From assembly GCA_000467715.1 (NCBI GenBank), contig AJFK01000646.1, positions 1-64,000 on the forward strand: a DNA stretch of 64,000 nucleotides, written 5' to 3'. Shown here in pieces: positions 1 to 12,500 of the stretch. The notes below the pieces were generated by a model. The model saw only the letters and a program-made list of their open reading frames with translations, did not search any database and was not told the DNA's origin. The stretch is from Hysterium pulicare CBS 123377 (lineage: Eukaryota > Ascomycota > Dothideomycetes > Hysteriales > Hysteriaceae). Each line of letters opens with the position of its first letter. Positions within the stretch are counted from its first letter, which is position 1. The position numbers were made by a program, and so were the translations under genes.

Positions 1-799
1 TTCTTGCCTCCGTCCTCTACATCTTGCTTGCTTTTACCACTTGGATGGAATGTGGGGGTTTTTCCTCCAACCACCGCACTGACTTATATGCTCTACCTTC
101 ATCGTCGTTCCCCTTAGAGGGTGTACATATACATGTTGCTCAATGGCTTGCTGTCCTTGCTCCTTGACTTGTCGGTCTCCTCTTCAGCCTGATAGTCCTG
201 CACATTAGCCTGATGGTTTAGATTGCTTGTCCTGATACGTTTCCACATATCTTTTAGCTTAGACCGTAAAAATAAAGAAGTGCACAAGTGTCATAACTCC
301 TCCGGTAAAGAGTAATGTAGCGAGTTCTGCTCCAGCTTCTACGTGTGAGCATTGGGTATCAAAATGCGGCCGAGAACGTACCGGGCATTCCTTCAACATG
401 CTTAGAGTAGTAGAATCTGTTGTCGCTTTCATTATTGCTGTCTGTGCCGAAGGTCCACAAAATGGTCGACGGGCAGTGCCATGAGACTGATCATCAAGCT
501 CAGAGGCGTGAAGATAATTGTGATGTTCGACTCGGATTGAGCATATATCGAAGTCTTTGCATCAGCGACAAGAGGATGGATAGCCAGTGGGCCGCGATTT
601 CCAGTAGACTTGGTGGGTTCCCTGGCGGTCTTGCTGAATCCCTGACTGTGCGCCTGCAGGTGTTGTTGCTGAGTTTGAAGGCTTAGTTTTGTGGCTAAAA
701 TAAGAGGCATTAAAGTCATTAGTTTATGCTAGAATTGATACTGGTATCTACCTAGGTACGATCAACAGCATTTCGGCCTACCTATCTAATCTAGGGATT
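1..799. other. Intergenic left edge, no gene recognised
   Basis: No open frame here has convincing codon content or family similarity; the longest are two overlapping frames of about 90 codons on opposite strands at 420-719. The right part should hold the 3' UTR of the minus-strand gene that ends at 800. A perfect 10-bp palindrome TACCTAGGTA lies at 749-758. A gene off the left edge may have its untranslated end here, but nothing proves it. Confidence 0.5.
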
Positions 800-3464
800 T
801 CATATGCTCGGAGCTCCCGGGATGGTCAATGAACCTCCACTCTCATTGCCCGCAACTTGTACCTTTTCCTTTTCCTTTTCCTTCCCCTTCCCATTGTCGC
901 TTGGCCCCGCCTCCCCACTTGTCTCATCCCGCTCGTTCTGATCCCGCTCCTCCTGCTCTCTTCTCGCCTCTTCTTCAGCCACCCTTCTGTCCTCTTCTGC
1001 CCTCTCCGCCCTCGTTCTCTCTTCTCGCGCCTGAACCATTCTCTCGCCCAAGCCGGGCCACAGACTGGCTACAAAAAGTGCTACGGCGCGTTCGACAACC
1101 CTAAGTCGCGCTCTCACCCACGCAAAACCCTGCTCGTGACGTTCACGCACCAGCCTGTTTGCGACCTGTTGAGGCGTAGTATTACGTGCCAAGGCTCCCT
1201 GCGTCTGATTGCCAGTAGCGGGGCGGCCTTCATCTCCAGGTGGGTGATTTTGATTTTGATTATGCCTATCTCGGTCCGCAAGTGGAAGGAGTGCCTCGAA
1301 ATGTCTCCGTATCCTCTCAAACTGATTCTCGAAGAGCCCTAGTTGCGCGAGATAAACTAATCCGCCTGCGATGCCCAGCATGATGGGCCTGCGCCAACCC
1401 CCGCCTCCTGCAAAAATGTAGATGAAGCAAAGAAGCTTGAAGATGAGCCATAGGTGGCCGGCCACTGCAACTAAGCGATCGTTCTGAGCCTGAGCCTGAG
1501 CCTGAGCTGGCTCTGGTGCTGCCGGTTGTGGACCTTGCTGAGGTGCAGCAGCACCAGGGAGGTTGGCGTTCTGCGCATGCTCAACGAGAGGGGCGTTTAT
1601 GATCTGTGGGTTCGGCTGCTGATGACGTTGTGCCATCTGTTGACCGAGCGTTGCAAGGACTTGCCGGTTGGCATTGAATTGATGATTGAAAGTCTCGAAA
1701 GATAGTGTCGATTGGAAAGGGGCGGTGGTGTAGGTTCCTCTTTGATCGAAAAGCACCCCGACGGGACCCTGGGGACCAGCAAGGAGGAATAATTCAGGTC
1801 CGGATGCAAATGAAGATTGAAGACCGTTGGCTTCTTGGCGATTCTGAGTGCCAGGGGCGGTAGATGATGGAGGCGTGGCTGAGATTGGCGCCTCATTAGA
1901 TGGCGCACTACCGGGTGCACTTGCGTTCGATGTATCTCCAGGGCGCAAGCGATCAATACTCTCAGCTAGCCCTCCAGCTTGAGACCTGAGATTGTTGTTT
2001 AGCATTTGCAATGAGAGGACATCCCGATTGCGTGCCAGGTTTGGATCAGCCACCAATAAATCCAGATTCATCTGTAGCTGGTCGAGGTGTTGCACTAGAC
2101 TCTGTACATGTCGTCGGATCTCGTCTTGACGCCAGGTCGGGGGTGTAGATCCGGTTGCGACATCGTTCGGTCCCACCTCACCACTTGGCCCCTGAACTAA
2201 TAACCTGACGTTCTCCATTTCTCGTTGGGCGCCTTGCAGTCCCATGCGAATCCGAGCCAAGCCCTGATCAACGGTAGACGGAGCGTGAAGAGGCAGTCTG
2301 TTGGGCCCATTGTTGAACAACGGTGATGGAAGTCCAATTGGTGGAGGCCCTGTCCGAGCAAAGGTGTTATGAAAATGTGGGGGTTGAGAAGGGGGGAATA
2401 GTCTAGGCATTCCTGGAGGCTGCTGGCCACCCGCTTGCTGTGCGGGTATAGAGAAGTTTGTGGTATTGATTGTCATAGTCAAGCGCTCACCGTTGGGGCC
2501 GATGGTCTCGTGCCGAACAGTGTTTGAGGAATTTGGCGGTAAATTAGAGGTACCTCCTGCCCGTAGTCGGCCTGGAGTAGATGTTTGTCCATCGTTGTTT
2601 TCAGATGATGTTGCATCCCCATTCATTCCGTCAGCGAGAGTATTGGCTGCCTCTGTGTGCTGCTGGCCCGACGGATCAAGTGGTGCGTTTCGCATAGTTT
2701 GATGATAAGGTTGTGCTGCAGTCTGTTCGGGCGTGCCTGGCAGTACACCGTTTGCTTGGGATGGTGGTAGATGCATAGGCCGGTGAGCATGGCCGTGAGC
2801 GGCTTGTGCTTGGGCCATGGCTTGTGCGACCTGCTGCTGAAGCAAATTGTTCATCTCGGGGGGAATAGGGAGATTTGCGAACGGGTTCGGTGGCTGATGG
2901 AAATGCGGCAACTGTGGTTGCGAATTTGGTCGAGGTTGAGGGAGGGCTCGGAACGGGTTGGTCTGAGGCGGAGGGGGCGTCCCCGTCACCGGCGATGGCT
3001 GGCCAATTCGAAACGGATTAGGAGGTGCGGTGGATGATCTAGGCGTTGGCAATGCTGCGTGACGAGGGATCGGTGTCGAGGAAGTGCTGCTCGGGTGGGT
3101 GGATGAATGGAGTTCACGCAGGACAAGGTGTAGGCTTTGCTCATTGGATTCTCGAATCTACACGCGTGGTCAGTCCTGATGTAGCAAATTTTCATGAGAA
3201 CCTCTGTACATTTTCACGTCCAAAGACATCGAACATAGTGTCGGTCTCTTTCGCCATTACGCGACCTCTGTAGATGAGTCTCATGCGCTCCACGGCAGGT
3301 TGTGTATGAATCTCATTCTGGATGCGAAGCTTCAGCTCTCGCACCGTGGTTGCAGCCGGAATCCCTGGGAAGAAGAGGTCGCCATTCACTTCGGTGGAGG
3401 GAGAGAGGACTTTGAGATCGATCAGGACGGAAGCGGAGGGCTGACTGCCTGAATTCTCAGCCAT
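800..3464 (-). CDS. Ubiquitin-like domain ER membrane protein (Usa1/HERP-like)
   Basis: Two exons, 3464-3210 and 3157-800, flank a 52-bp intron (3158-3209, GTACAG..GTGTAG, CTGAC branch) and encode about 870 aa. The start is the ATG at 3464. Residues about 12-100 form a ubiquitin-like fold (hydrophobic start, LKLRIQNEI, RLIYRGRVM, then LHLVLREL after the splice). A long proline/glutamine-rich disordered region follows, with AQ dipeptide runs. Near residues 650-692 is a hydrophobic hairpin (LWLIFKLLCFIYIF, then IMLGIAGGLVYLAQLG). The tail is charged and E/R/K-rich, consistent with coiled coil. N-terminal UBL plus a two-span membrane hairpin is the architecture of Usa1/HERPUD, scaffolds of the Hrd1 ER-associated degradation complex. 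The exact orthologue is inferred. It is divergent from the PSD gene across 355 bp. Confidence 0.75.
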
Positions 3465-3819
3465 GATTGAAGGGCGTATGTTATGTAGATGGCCACGTCA
3501 ACGGAGCGACAGTGATGGGGCTAATAGCATCAGCCAGGTCGCACGAGGATAACGGGCATGACTCTCCCGTCCAAGAGTCGAAGTTGAGGAAGTTGAAAAG
3601 TGTTTGGTGGTGAAGGGTGCATGGGGTTCGTGTCTGCACACGTTGCGTTCTCCGGAGCAACCCCAGCCAACAACTGCACACCCCTGCTCGCCAGAAGCGC
3701 CTGGCGTCATCTTTAAGTACTTTCTTATCACCCATGGCAGCGCCGTATAAGTTTCTGATGCCTTTCCTGATAGACTGTAGATGGTCTTATATTAAGTGCA
3801 CCATTCCAATGCTCTAGTC
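3465..3819. promoter_or_regulatory. Divergent promoter region (UBL protein / PSD)
   Basis: 355 bp separate the two start codons. Open frames here on both strands are short and lack family features. I see no clear TATA box; the region probably carries both 5' leaders. Confidence 0.5.
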
Positions 3820-5522
3820 ATGTCCCCCCTCAATTCTCATCGGCTTCAGTGGTTTGCTCAGAATACCGTTCGCCACTCCCGTCCTCCGCAATGTCGACTC
3901 GCACCGCCCCGGCTCCCGCCCTCTTCACGACCCTTTTCCTCCTCGAGGTCTTTACATGAACAGCGAGATACCCATAAGAAGGATTCCTTTCGGTCACGCC
4001 TAGCCTCCGCTCTTAAAAATACAAAGATTGAATGGAAACCGATCCCAGTCGGTCTCGGAGTTGGCTTCCTTGGCCTTTTACAGTTCTATCGCGTCCAGCA
4101 AAGGGAACAGCCGAACCAGAAATTCGACAATGGCTCACACGAGACTGGAGACAGTGGTGGGGAGCCCGGTGGACGCCCGAAGAAACGCGAAAGAATACGG
4201 CCAAGTGGTCCATGGCAGGTGCAAATAATGTCTACATTGCCATTGAAGGCGCTCTCGCGCCTGTGGGGGCGTTTCAATGAATTGGTGATACCCTACTACC
4301 TTCGCGTCCCTGGATTCAAGCTCTACTCCTTCATATTCGGAGTCAAGTATGATCCCCCTTCACATTTTCACGGCCACGTCCATTAACGTGTCGTAGTCTC
4401 ACTGAAGTCTCAGAAGAGGATCTTCATGTCTACCCCAATTTAGCTTCCTTCTTTTACCGTACCTTGAAGCCCGGAGTCCGCCCGCTTGACCCCAATCTGA
4501 ACGCCGTTCTCTCCCCTGCTGATGGTAAAATAATCCAATACGGTGTGATCGAACACGGCGAAGTAGAGCAAGTTAAAGGCGTTACGTACAGCCTGGATGC
4601 GCTCCTCGGTTCCATCCGCCCAAAGTCTTCAGATACACCCAAAGGTATATCACAATCACCATCGCCTCAGCCGAGCTCTTCCCGTGATCGAGTCGGCGAT
4701 GAGGAAATCATTCGTGCCGACGAGGAGTTTGCACATGTCAACGGAATATCGTATACACTTCCAAATCTCTTTTCCGGCCCACAATCAAAGGACGGGTTAC
4801 CAACCGAAATGCCTACAGACCAGTCAACTACATCAAAGGCATCTTCAGAAGCAGAAGTGCGAGCCGACTTGGCCCTGAGTGACGCATCGCGGCCATGGTG
4901 GGCGCCGGCCTCGACCCCTCAAGCACCTACGGCGTTGTATTACTGCGTTATATATCTAGCACCTGGGGATTATCACCGCTTCCACTCTCCTGTTTCATGG
5001 GTTGTGGAAAGTAGAAGACATTTTGCCGGGGAATTGTTTAGTGTGAGTCCATATCTTCAGCGAACACTTCCAGGGCTATTTACTTTAAATGAAAGAGTCG
5101 TACTACTGGGTCGCTGGCGCTGGGGTTTCTTCTCGTACACACCTGTCGGGGCGACTAATGTCGGATCCATCAAGATCAATTTCGATCGGGAACTGAGAAC
5201 GAATTCGTTGACGACGGATACTGCAGCTGATCGAGCAGCTGAAGAAGCATCTTCCAGAGGCGAACCGTATTCTGGCTTCGCGGAGGCCACGTATGAGGGC
5301 GCCAGTAGACTATTGGGCGGCCATGCTCTGAAGAGGGGCGAGGAGATGGGAGGATTTCAGTTGGGTAGTACAATCGTGCTTGTTTTCGAGGCGCCCAAAG
5401 GGAAACGGCCAAGTTTGGATCAAGGATACATCGAAGGGCAGAGGTCTGGTGGTTATAAGTGGATGATAAGCCAAGGGCAAAAGGTCAAGGTTGGGGAGGC
5501 TTTGGGATATGTGGATGAATGA
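3820..5522 (+). CDS. PSD1: Phosphatidylserine decarboxylase, mitochondrial type I
   Basis: It converts phosphatidylserine to phosphatidylethanolamine at the inner mitochondrial membrane. Exons 3820-4346 and 4397-5522 flank a 50-bp intron (4347-4396) and give about 550 aa. The ATG at 3820 is the first in frame. The arginine- and serine-rich N terminus (RHSRPP.., RLPPSSRPFSSSRSL) resembles a mitochondrial presequence, and a hydrophobic stretch near residue 80 (VGLGVGFLGLLQFY) fits a membrane anchor. Splicing restores FGVN-LTEVSEEDLHVYPNL, a family hallmark. LSPADGKI and YHRFHSP hold the conserved Asp and His. LGST (about residues 498-501) is the self-cleavage site that makes the pyruvoyl group. 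An acidic insertion of about 100 residues interrupts the fold after LDALLGS, as in other fungal PSD1. Confidence 0.93.
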
Positions 5523-5773
5523 GGCTCTCAGCCAAACATTTGGGCGTCCAAGTGAAGATTGTTTACGCCCTAGTTGAACCTTTGTAATATATGCCTCAAT
5601 CGAGCTCCTCTCGTGATATCCGGGAATGTTCACAATACCTATACAGTACTATGTAATACGTATGGACACATCGAACAGGGACAAAAATTCTGCTGGTTTA
5701 TCAATGACGATCAAACCATATTCGATCAAAATCAATCTCCTTCCTGGGGGTTGTCTGCATCCAGGGGCAGGAC

Positions 5774-8700
5774 TTAAACTTCCCCATGATCACTAGTCCC
5801 TTCGAGCTTCCGCGCCCGTTCGATATTCTCGAAAGATTCCTCCAAGTTGACATATACCCTCAACTCTTTTTCGATCATAATGTAGTAAACCCGTCTCAAC
5901 TCCTCAAACGTCATTGCATGCCTCAAATGACTGAAAGCCAACATCATATATTCCTTAGACCAAGGAAGTTGCGTCACTCCTCGGAAAAATACCTGTTTCA
6001 CTCTCTGGAAATCGTTTGTTTTCTTCGCCTGCTCCAGTTCAAACAGTACATACGATGTCCAGAGTGCTGCACTCCTCTTCCCGCCCTCCGAATCTTCCGC
6101 GCTTTTGAACATCGCACGGACGGCATGTGCTGTTGACCCCGCAGCTGCATTGCGGCTCAATTCCATATAGATACCGAAATAGGAGCCAACGATAGTAGAC
6201 TTGCGTCCACGCGAATTCCGAAGAACTTCGTTGTACATGATGGAACGGACACGGTCATCGATGCGAAAACGAGACTCGTTTGCTGCGTAGACCGAGAGTA
6301 GAATGCTGTTATTCGGAAACTTCAATATGCTGTCTTCGAGTTTGTGGCGGAGTATTGAAGGTTTGAACAGGCGTGCGTGGGTGGCATAGAGGGCAATTAT
6401 GCGGGCTTGGAATTGGGCGTTGATCTCTGCAGCGACACTCGGGACGGGTTTCTTTCTCTCTAAAGATACTTGCATATGTTGATGGACTGCAATCGCAGCG
6501 TCGATATCCGAGTTGTTCGAGAGATATGATAAAAGGGCGAGGCAGGAAGTGTACAGCACAGTCGGGATATACTGGCTCGTGGACAGAGCTTGGTCTCGGC
6601 CTTTCATTAAGGCCTATTGTCTATCAGTACATCACTTCGGAAATTCTGATTGAGTACGCACAGTTCTGGCTTTTAGGATTATGGCAGGCGCGATGTCGGA
6701 TAATTCTAGTTCTGGTCGATAAGGTGCAACCGGATTTTCAGAGGCCATAGATAAGAGGTGGTGGAGAGCCTTCTTCTTATCGTCAAGCCGGAGCGCTTCC
6801 CAAACCCAGCTATGCCATAGGAGTATGTTGTCTCGATGAGAGGACTCAGGGAGGCTCTTGCTCATGCTAAGAGCGGTGCTAAAGACATGGTCCGACTTGG
6901 TCGAATTTCCATTTCGTGCTTCCATGAGAGCATATGCATTGTAGAGGCGGAGGCTTGATGGACGAATCTTGATAAATTGCTTTGCAGTTTTTAGTGCACT
7001 TAAGAAAGACCGTCAGCTCGAATTTTAACGGCGAAAGTATCGAAAGGTCTCACTCAGCTGGAAAGTACTTGAACTCAAAAGCAAAGAAGTATTCGGCGAC
7101 TATATCATCTACTACGTTTGATGCAAGTTGCCTCAGTGCACAGCGTAGGAAATTCACGTCCATCAATTCCGGTGATTTTGTGAATCCTCGGTCGAATAAA
7201 AGCTCTGTAGTCATATGGAACTGTGCCATTGGACAATCCAAGAAATGGTTTAGGCACTCTGAGAAGCACTTCATGGTTTGTCTGTCTTGTTCTGCTTTTT
7301 GGATTTGCAGCAGCTCATCGCGAATGAACGGATCCTGCCACCACAAATGCTGTATGGGAGTACCCACCCAAGGAAGTGGTGGTAAATGATTATAACAGAG
7401 AAATGCCTGGACGAGGAGAGTGGGAGGCAGGTTCTGAGGTAGTTGCGATAGGTAGTCTTTAACATCGGAGAAGAGTATCAGATGAAAGGGATCATCGTCC
7501 CCACATTCGTCTGCGGTACGTCCAGGATGCTTTAGCATTCTCATGTGCTTAGTTTCAAGAGTAGAGAAGTCTTCGAAGAGTGCGTTGAGCTGGACATCCT
7601 GTGAGATTTTGGTAACTACTGGCACCGGAGCAGAATCACCATCGCGAGAGAACTGTTTCCATCCTTTCGCACCTACATCACCAATGCGGGGTACCTCGCT
7701 CTCCCAGAATTCTTCAAAAAGGGACAATTTTCCTTCCCTCCCATGAATTTTGGTTTGTAGGTCTGGGGGGAATAGATGATATTCAAGGACTGCTTGAAAT
7801 ATCGCCAAGGCTAATTCTTGGTATCCAGACTCTTTCATCATGGACGTTATTCGAACTAAAACATAGACCTGAAGCTGTGAGAGAGGGTCATCAGCATCGT
7901 CTTTCGACTTTTCAGCTGCAGCAAGTACTTTCAGACAGGTACTGAAATTTGCTCGAGCACTTTCGAATTTGAAATCAATGAAATGTGTCTGTTTGAAATC
8001 AAGATATCTGGTCCAGACTTCGATGCTTTCGGGATATTTATTGAGAACATTTTCCCATTTCGTAGCGAGCCGTTTAGAATCCCAGCATTTGGATGCCTCG
8101 GCCAGTAGTCCAAGTGTTAAATGTATTTGGACTTCTTTTTGGGATTTGAAATGCTGCAGTGCTTGCTCATAAATCGAAATTCTGATATCCGATAGATTCC
8201 TCTGATCCGAGCTGCTAAGCTTTTGTAAGTAGTCAGAGCGACCTAACCATACCATTGCCTCTTGGTGGTCAATGAGATCGGACCAAGCGTGAAAGTCATG
8301 CGGATTCTCTCGAGTCTTGCGTGATAAACGGGCGTTTGTCTGTCTGGCTTCAGCTTCGAAATCGTTGGCCCCGGTGTCAGCCAGTTCGCCGGACTCCTCC
8401 GAAGCGTATCTTGTATCTGAGTCCTCTGGTTCGTCGTTAGGTTGGGCTTTCCCATCGATCGAGCGATATTCAACGTTGCGTTCATTATAAAGGAATGAAG
8501 TCTCCGTCTCGCGCTTCCGTTTCCGACTCGCAGGGATAGGGATGAAATCAGCGTTCAATTCCGACAGCGCATCGGTGCCGCTGGCTCCCTTCATAAACCG
8601 CACTAACTGATCATTGTTTTTCATTCCATGTTTTGATGTGAGAAGCCGCTCGGGCTGTATCCGAGACCTTTCGGTACTGATGTAGGTATCTTTCTCTGTG

Positions 8701-9137
8701 GTTAAGCTTCTGTCAATCCTTCTGTGTGTAGGAATGCCCAATACGCAACCACTTCCATAACGTCGATAAGGCGGAATGCGATATCGATTTAGACTGCCGT
8801 AGGTTATGTTGGCCGGATCACCTTTCCTGTCAATCATAAAATATCCCTTCTGATCGTTTGGAGAGTTCGATGGGTCCTCTACCAGTGCATTACTTTTGGT
8901 CTGAGTTTGTAGGCCTGTATCCCGGGTCGGGCCTGGGCTGCGACGGTGTCGTGAGCTGTGATATCGAGAACGAGAAGAATTCCCATGTGTGTCTCCGCGA
9001 CCATTCTCTTTCTGATATACTTGACGCCGCACTTGCTCAGATGTGGGCGGTTCGCCACTGTTCGATTTGGGTGCGGAAGCGGGTTTAGGCCGAAAGCTTG
9101 CAAACTTGGGGACCGTGGGGACTTTTGAGCTGTCCAT
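5774..9137 (-). CDS. NRDE2: NRDE-2 family nuclear RNA regulator
   Basis: Three exons, 9137-7054, 6998-6662 and 6613-5774, with introns of 55 bp (6999-7053) and 48 bp (6614-6661, GTGCGT donor), encode about 1,086 aa. The basic N terminus (PKFASFRPKPASAP) is followed by the family signature around YGSLNRYRIPPYRRYG. The NRDE-2 core begins near ARLSRKTRENPHDFHAW and leads into HAT/TPR-like helical repeats that fill the rest (e.g. ESIEVWTRYLDFKQTHF, SSLRLYNAYALMEA). NRDE-2 proteins act in the nucleus with the Mtr4 exosome helicase and in co-transcriptional silencing and splicing; that role is family knowledge. The length is normal for the family. It shares a 370-bp divergent promoter with UTP10. 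Confidence 0.85.
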
Positions 9138-9507
9138 GGTGGAGCGCTCTTTTCATCATCGATAACTTATGCTGGAGAGCTGAGTTAGTGTATATAAGAC
9201 ACGTTGTTGCAACTGTTCCAAATATGTTGCTTCCGCGAAGACATTGCTGGAGCTGGATGCACAAATCCCGCCCTAGCACGGTATGCGCGCGGCGTAGATA
9301 TATATCTTGGCAATATATCTTGGCATTTACTTATGCATGATTAGCGTCGAAATAATTTTGTGGGGTTCGCGATAACTTTTCTATACATTCACTCTTTCAC
9401 CCTTCATCCTTCGTCCTTCGGCACCGTAATTTAAATTTCTGGAGATTCGCTACAAGCTCCATGGAATACCTCATATCAAGGCCACTTCTTATCCACCCCA
9501 GGTTAGC
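9138..9507. promoter_or_regulatory. Divergent promoter region (NRDE2 / UTP10)
   Basis: 370 bp between two start codons. It contains AT-rich repeats around 9296-9330 (tatatatc and two caatatatcttgg-like copies) and a pyrimidine-rich run near 9390-9420 (repeated ccttc), a common setting for fungal transcription starts. It probably serves both RNA-metabolism genes. Confidence 0.5.
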
Positions 9508-12500
9508 ATGACTTCCCTACAGAAGCAGCTTGCGGCCATCGCCGCTTCATCCACGCATCAAGTGGACCTGAAGGCGCAAAAGACTGCTCATGCGAAATCA
9601 CTGCTATTCGAACCCAAGGTCGCTGCCTCGCAGTCTTTTGACGCAATCTATCAGATATGCCATGAAGGATTCTTCGATTTATGCGCCCTAGATGGCCGAT
9701 TCGTCTCATTCTCTTCGACTTTGTTCAGTGAGCAAAGCAAGTCGGAAGACCGGACGCAAATGACACAGAAGGAAAACGAAGAACTTGACTCTGTGCTAGA
9801 AAAATTTCTTATCCTTGTAGGACCTCGCCTACTCTTGAAGCCTGCTTACAAAGCTTTGGAGTGGTTACTCCGACGGTTTCGGTATGTCGGAATTCCAATA
9901 CGTATGCAAGCTTCTGACAGTTTGAAATAGTGTTCACGAGTATAACACCGAGTGTCTGATTTTAACATTCCTACCGTACCATGCGACGCCGCTTTTTCCG
10001 ACCCTCCTCTCAGTCCTACCTGCCCACATATCCCCAACATATCGCTTCTTGGTTCCGTATATCAGTTCAGCGGCAAATCCGCCACGGCAGACAATCATAT
10101 TTACTGCGGCAAATACCCCAGCATTTTTCTCGGCTCTCCAGCGATACACCTTGAAGACCCTAAACAATGGCCATTATGCATCGATCTTCATATCATTTTG
10201 GGCAAGCATAACAACACAAGCAATTGACTCCATGTTGGAGTCCGCACACTCTGGGAGGAAACAGATCCAACAGCAGCGCGAAGAAGAGTTGATTCTTCGT
10301 ATTCTACCTGTCCTGAATGAATGCTTGAGGTTCCGAGCTGTCTCAGAGGCTATCTTGGGTTGCTACATGATTATCACCGTTCTCGTCGCCAAAGCAACTT
10401 TCGAAGATAAGGTTCTCAATGCCCTAATGGAAGCTGTCCTTAGTAGCCATTCTTCTGAGACTTTGGATGGATGCTTAGCTTGTTTGGCTGTGATAGCAGA
10501 GGAGAGGATGGCTGTTGGACTTACTAGTTCGGTAACAAAGCGCATTATGAAAATCGAGAACCTGTCGCAGAGATTGATATCGCTATATCGAGAGTGCCGG
10601 GTTGAACGCCTCGCTCTAGGGTGCGCTTTAGGAGCAATGGAACGTATCGGCGCTGCATCCGATGGCGGGAATGTTCATCTAATTGAGCAGATCCTGACCT
10701 CTGATCTCCTAGGCGACTCCCAGGTCGCACTCACCTTAGAGACCTTGCTGCAGGTCGTCGAGCGTCCTGACACTCACTCAGGCCAAAGTTCAAGAGCTGT
10801 AAGGCAACTTGGTGACCTGCTCTTGCGTTTGAACAAGGTTCCGAGCATGTCACAAAAACTGGAAATGGCGGTCAAAACACACGGTACGAACGTTGAAGAA
10901 CTTGAAGCGAGGCTCGGGACAGATTTTCGCCCTACTGAAGTTCTGAACGGTGTTACAGCGAACGAAGAAGTTATGGAAATAGATGAACCTATGAACACAA
11001 CCGCACAGTCAGGAGATATTCCCTGCTCGGCTGCCATTCCAGCAGTCAATGCCCTTTCGTTCTTAGGAACGGCAGAAGTTGCATTCGAAGAGATCGCTCA
11101 ACGCTTTGCTGAAACGATCATCTCAAGAAGGAACGTGGCTGACTTCTTAAACAACCCAAGATTAGGCAGGACTAGTGCTCTCAGCAAACCACTTTTCCTT
11201 AGCTTTCTTATGCGCATATGGTGTAGTCCGTATCCTACCGTGGTTCGCAATGTGGCCCTGAAATCAGCGACGAAGGTCATTAGAGAGTTTGATAGCCCCC
11301 TTGACCTTCAGGCCTTGATTCCTTATCTCCTATATGCTCTTTCCGATACGCCTCTTGCCATCCGCCGGTCTGCAGCCGAGTGTATAGTCACAATTGCTAG
11401 GATAGCCAAAGAAGACCAACAACCTCACACTGCATCCTGGGGCTCGTCTGCCCTGTATGGGGAGGATTCATCTCAAATCTCTTGGCTCCCTCCCACAGAG
11501 GCTTCAAAATTCTTCTCGTCCATGCTCAATCCTATCCTTGAAGAATGCATCTTGGATTCAAACCACATGGCCCAAGCTATTCGAGAGCTCCTTGACGGTT
11601 CGTCTCCGTCAAGAAGGCACAGTGCCCAATCCACTTCCGCAGGTTTGAAATCCTCGCTGCGGAACTCCTTTATTTCCTTCCTTAGCAAACATGCCACCCT
11701 TACGCCTGTTCTTGGGGTTCGCTTGCGCTTGCTATCAATCCTGAGTGCTCTGGGCAAGGCTGGTATTACTGCTCGCACTGGTATATTATTACCCACGGTC
11801 AGCCAGTGGTGTTCCTTTTCCGAAGAAGATGTTATTGAGAGATGCGAGGCTGAGAGGTTAGACCCGATTCAGACCGACAATCAACATCTCGCGGTGATAC
11901 TGCCCCGTGAGACTGAAGGAATCAGTCTTCTCCAAGCAATTGTCTGCGGCAAAGTTAACCAAAAAAGATGGGCAATCCAGGAACTCGCATTTGAACGGAT
12001 AAATGCAATCTGGCCTTCCTTAAAATCCGACGGAAGATTAACTCTCGCTACTTCACTACTGGACATTGCCCTTGACGAAGACAATATAGACGATAAATTC
12101 CGCCAATTCCGCCGCATAAGTTCGTTAGAAACATTACGTTCTGTAAAGCTATCAACCCCGATTCTGGAATCGTTCATCGACAGCATTCCAAAAGCAATCA
12201 GCTTGGCTGAAAAGGCTCCCCCTGCTAAGCGAAGGAGGATTAGTCAATCTGAGATCTCTCGAATTGAAATCCAATCGCCCGAATATAGTGCCAAAGTTCT
12301 TCGCAGATTGACACTGGTCCTTGAGTTGGTTGAAGCTTCACATCCAGAGCAGCATCCGTCACTGCTCAGAGGCCTCTTTAACATTCTTGGAGACTTACAG
12401 CAATTTAAGCAGCAGTCTGGGTCCAGTCTAGTATACCTTCAAAGCCTCGTCCTTGGCTCGCTTTTACCTATTGTGGACAAATTGAGGGTGAGTTCACCGC

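Noticed and set aside
420-719. Overlapping open frames near the left edge
   Set aside because: They mirror each other on opposite strands, are under 100 codons and carry no motif.
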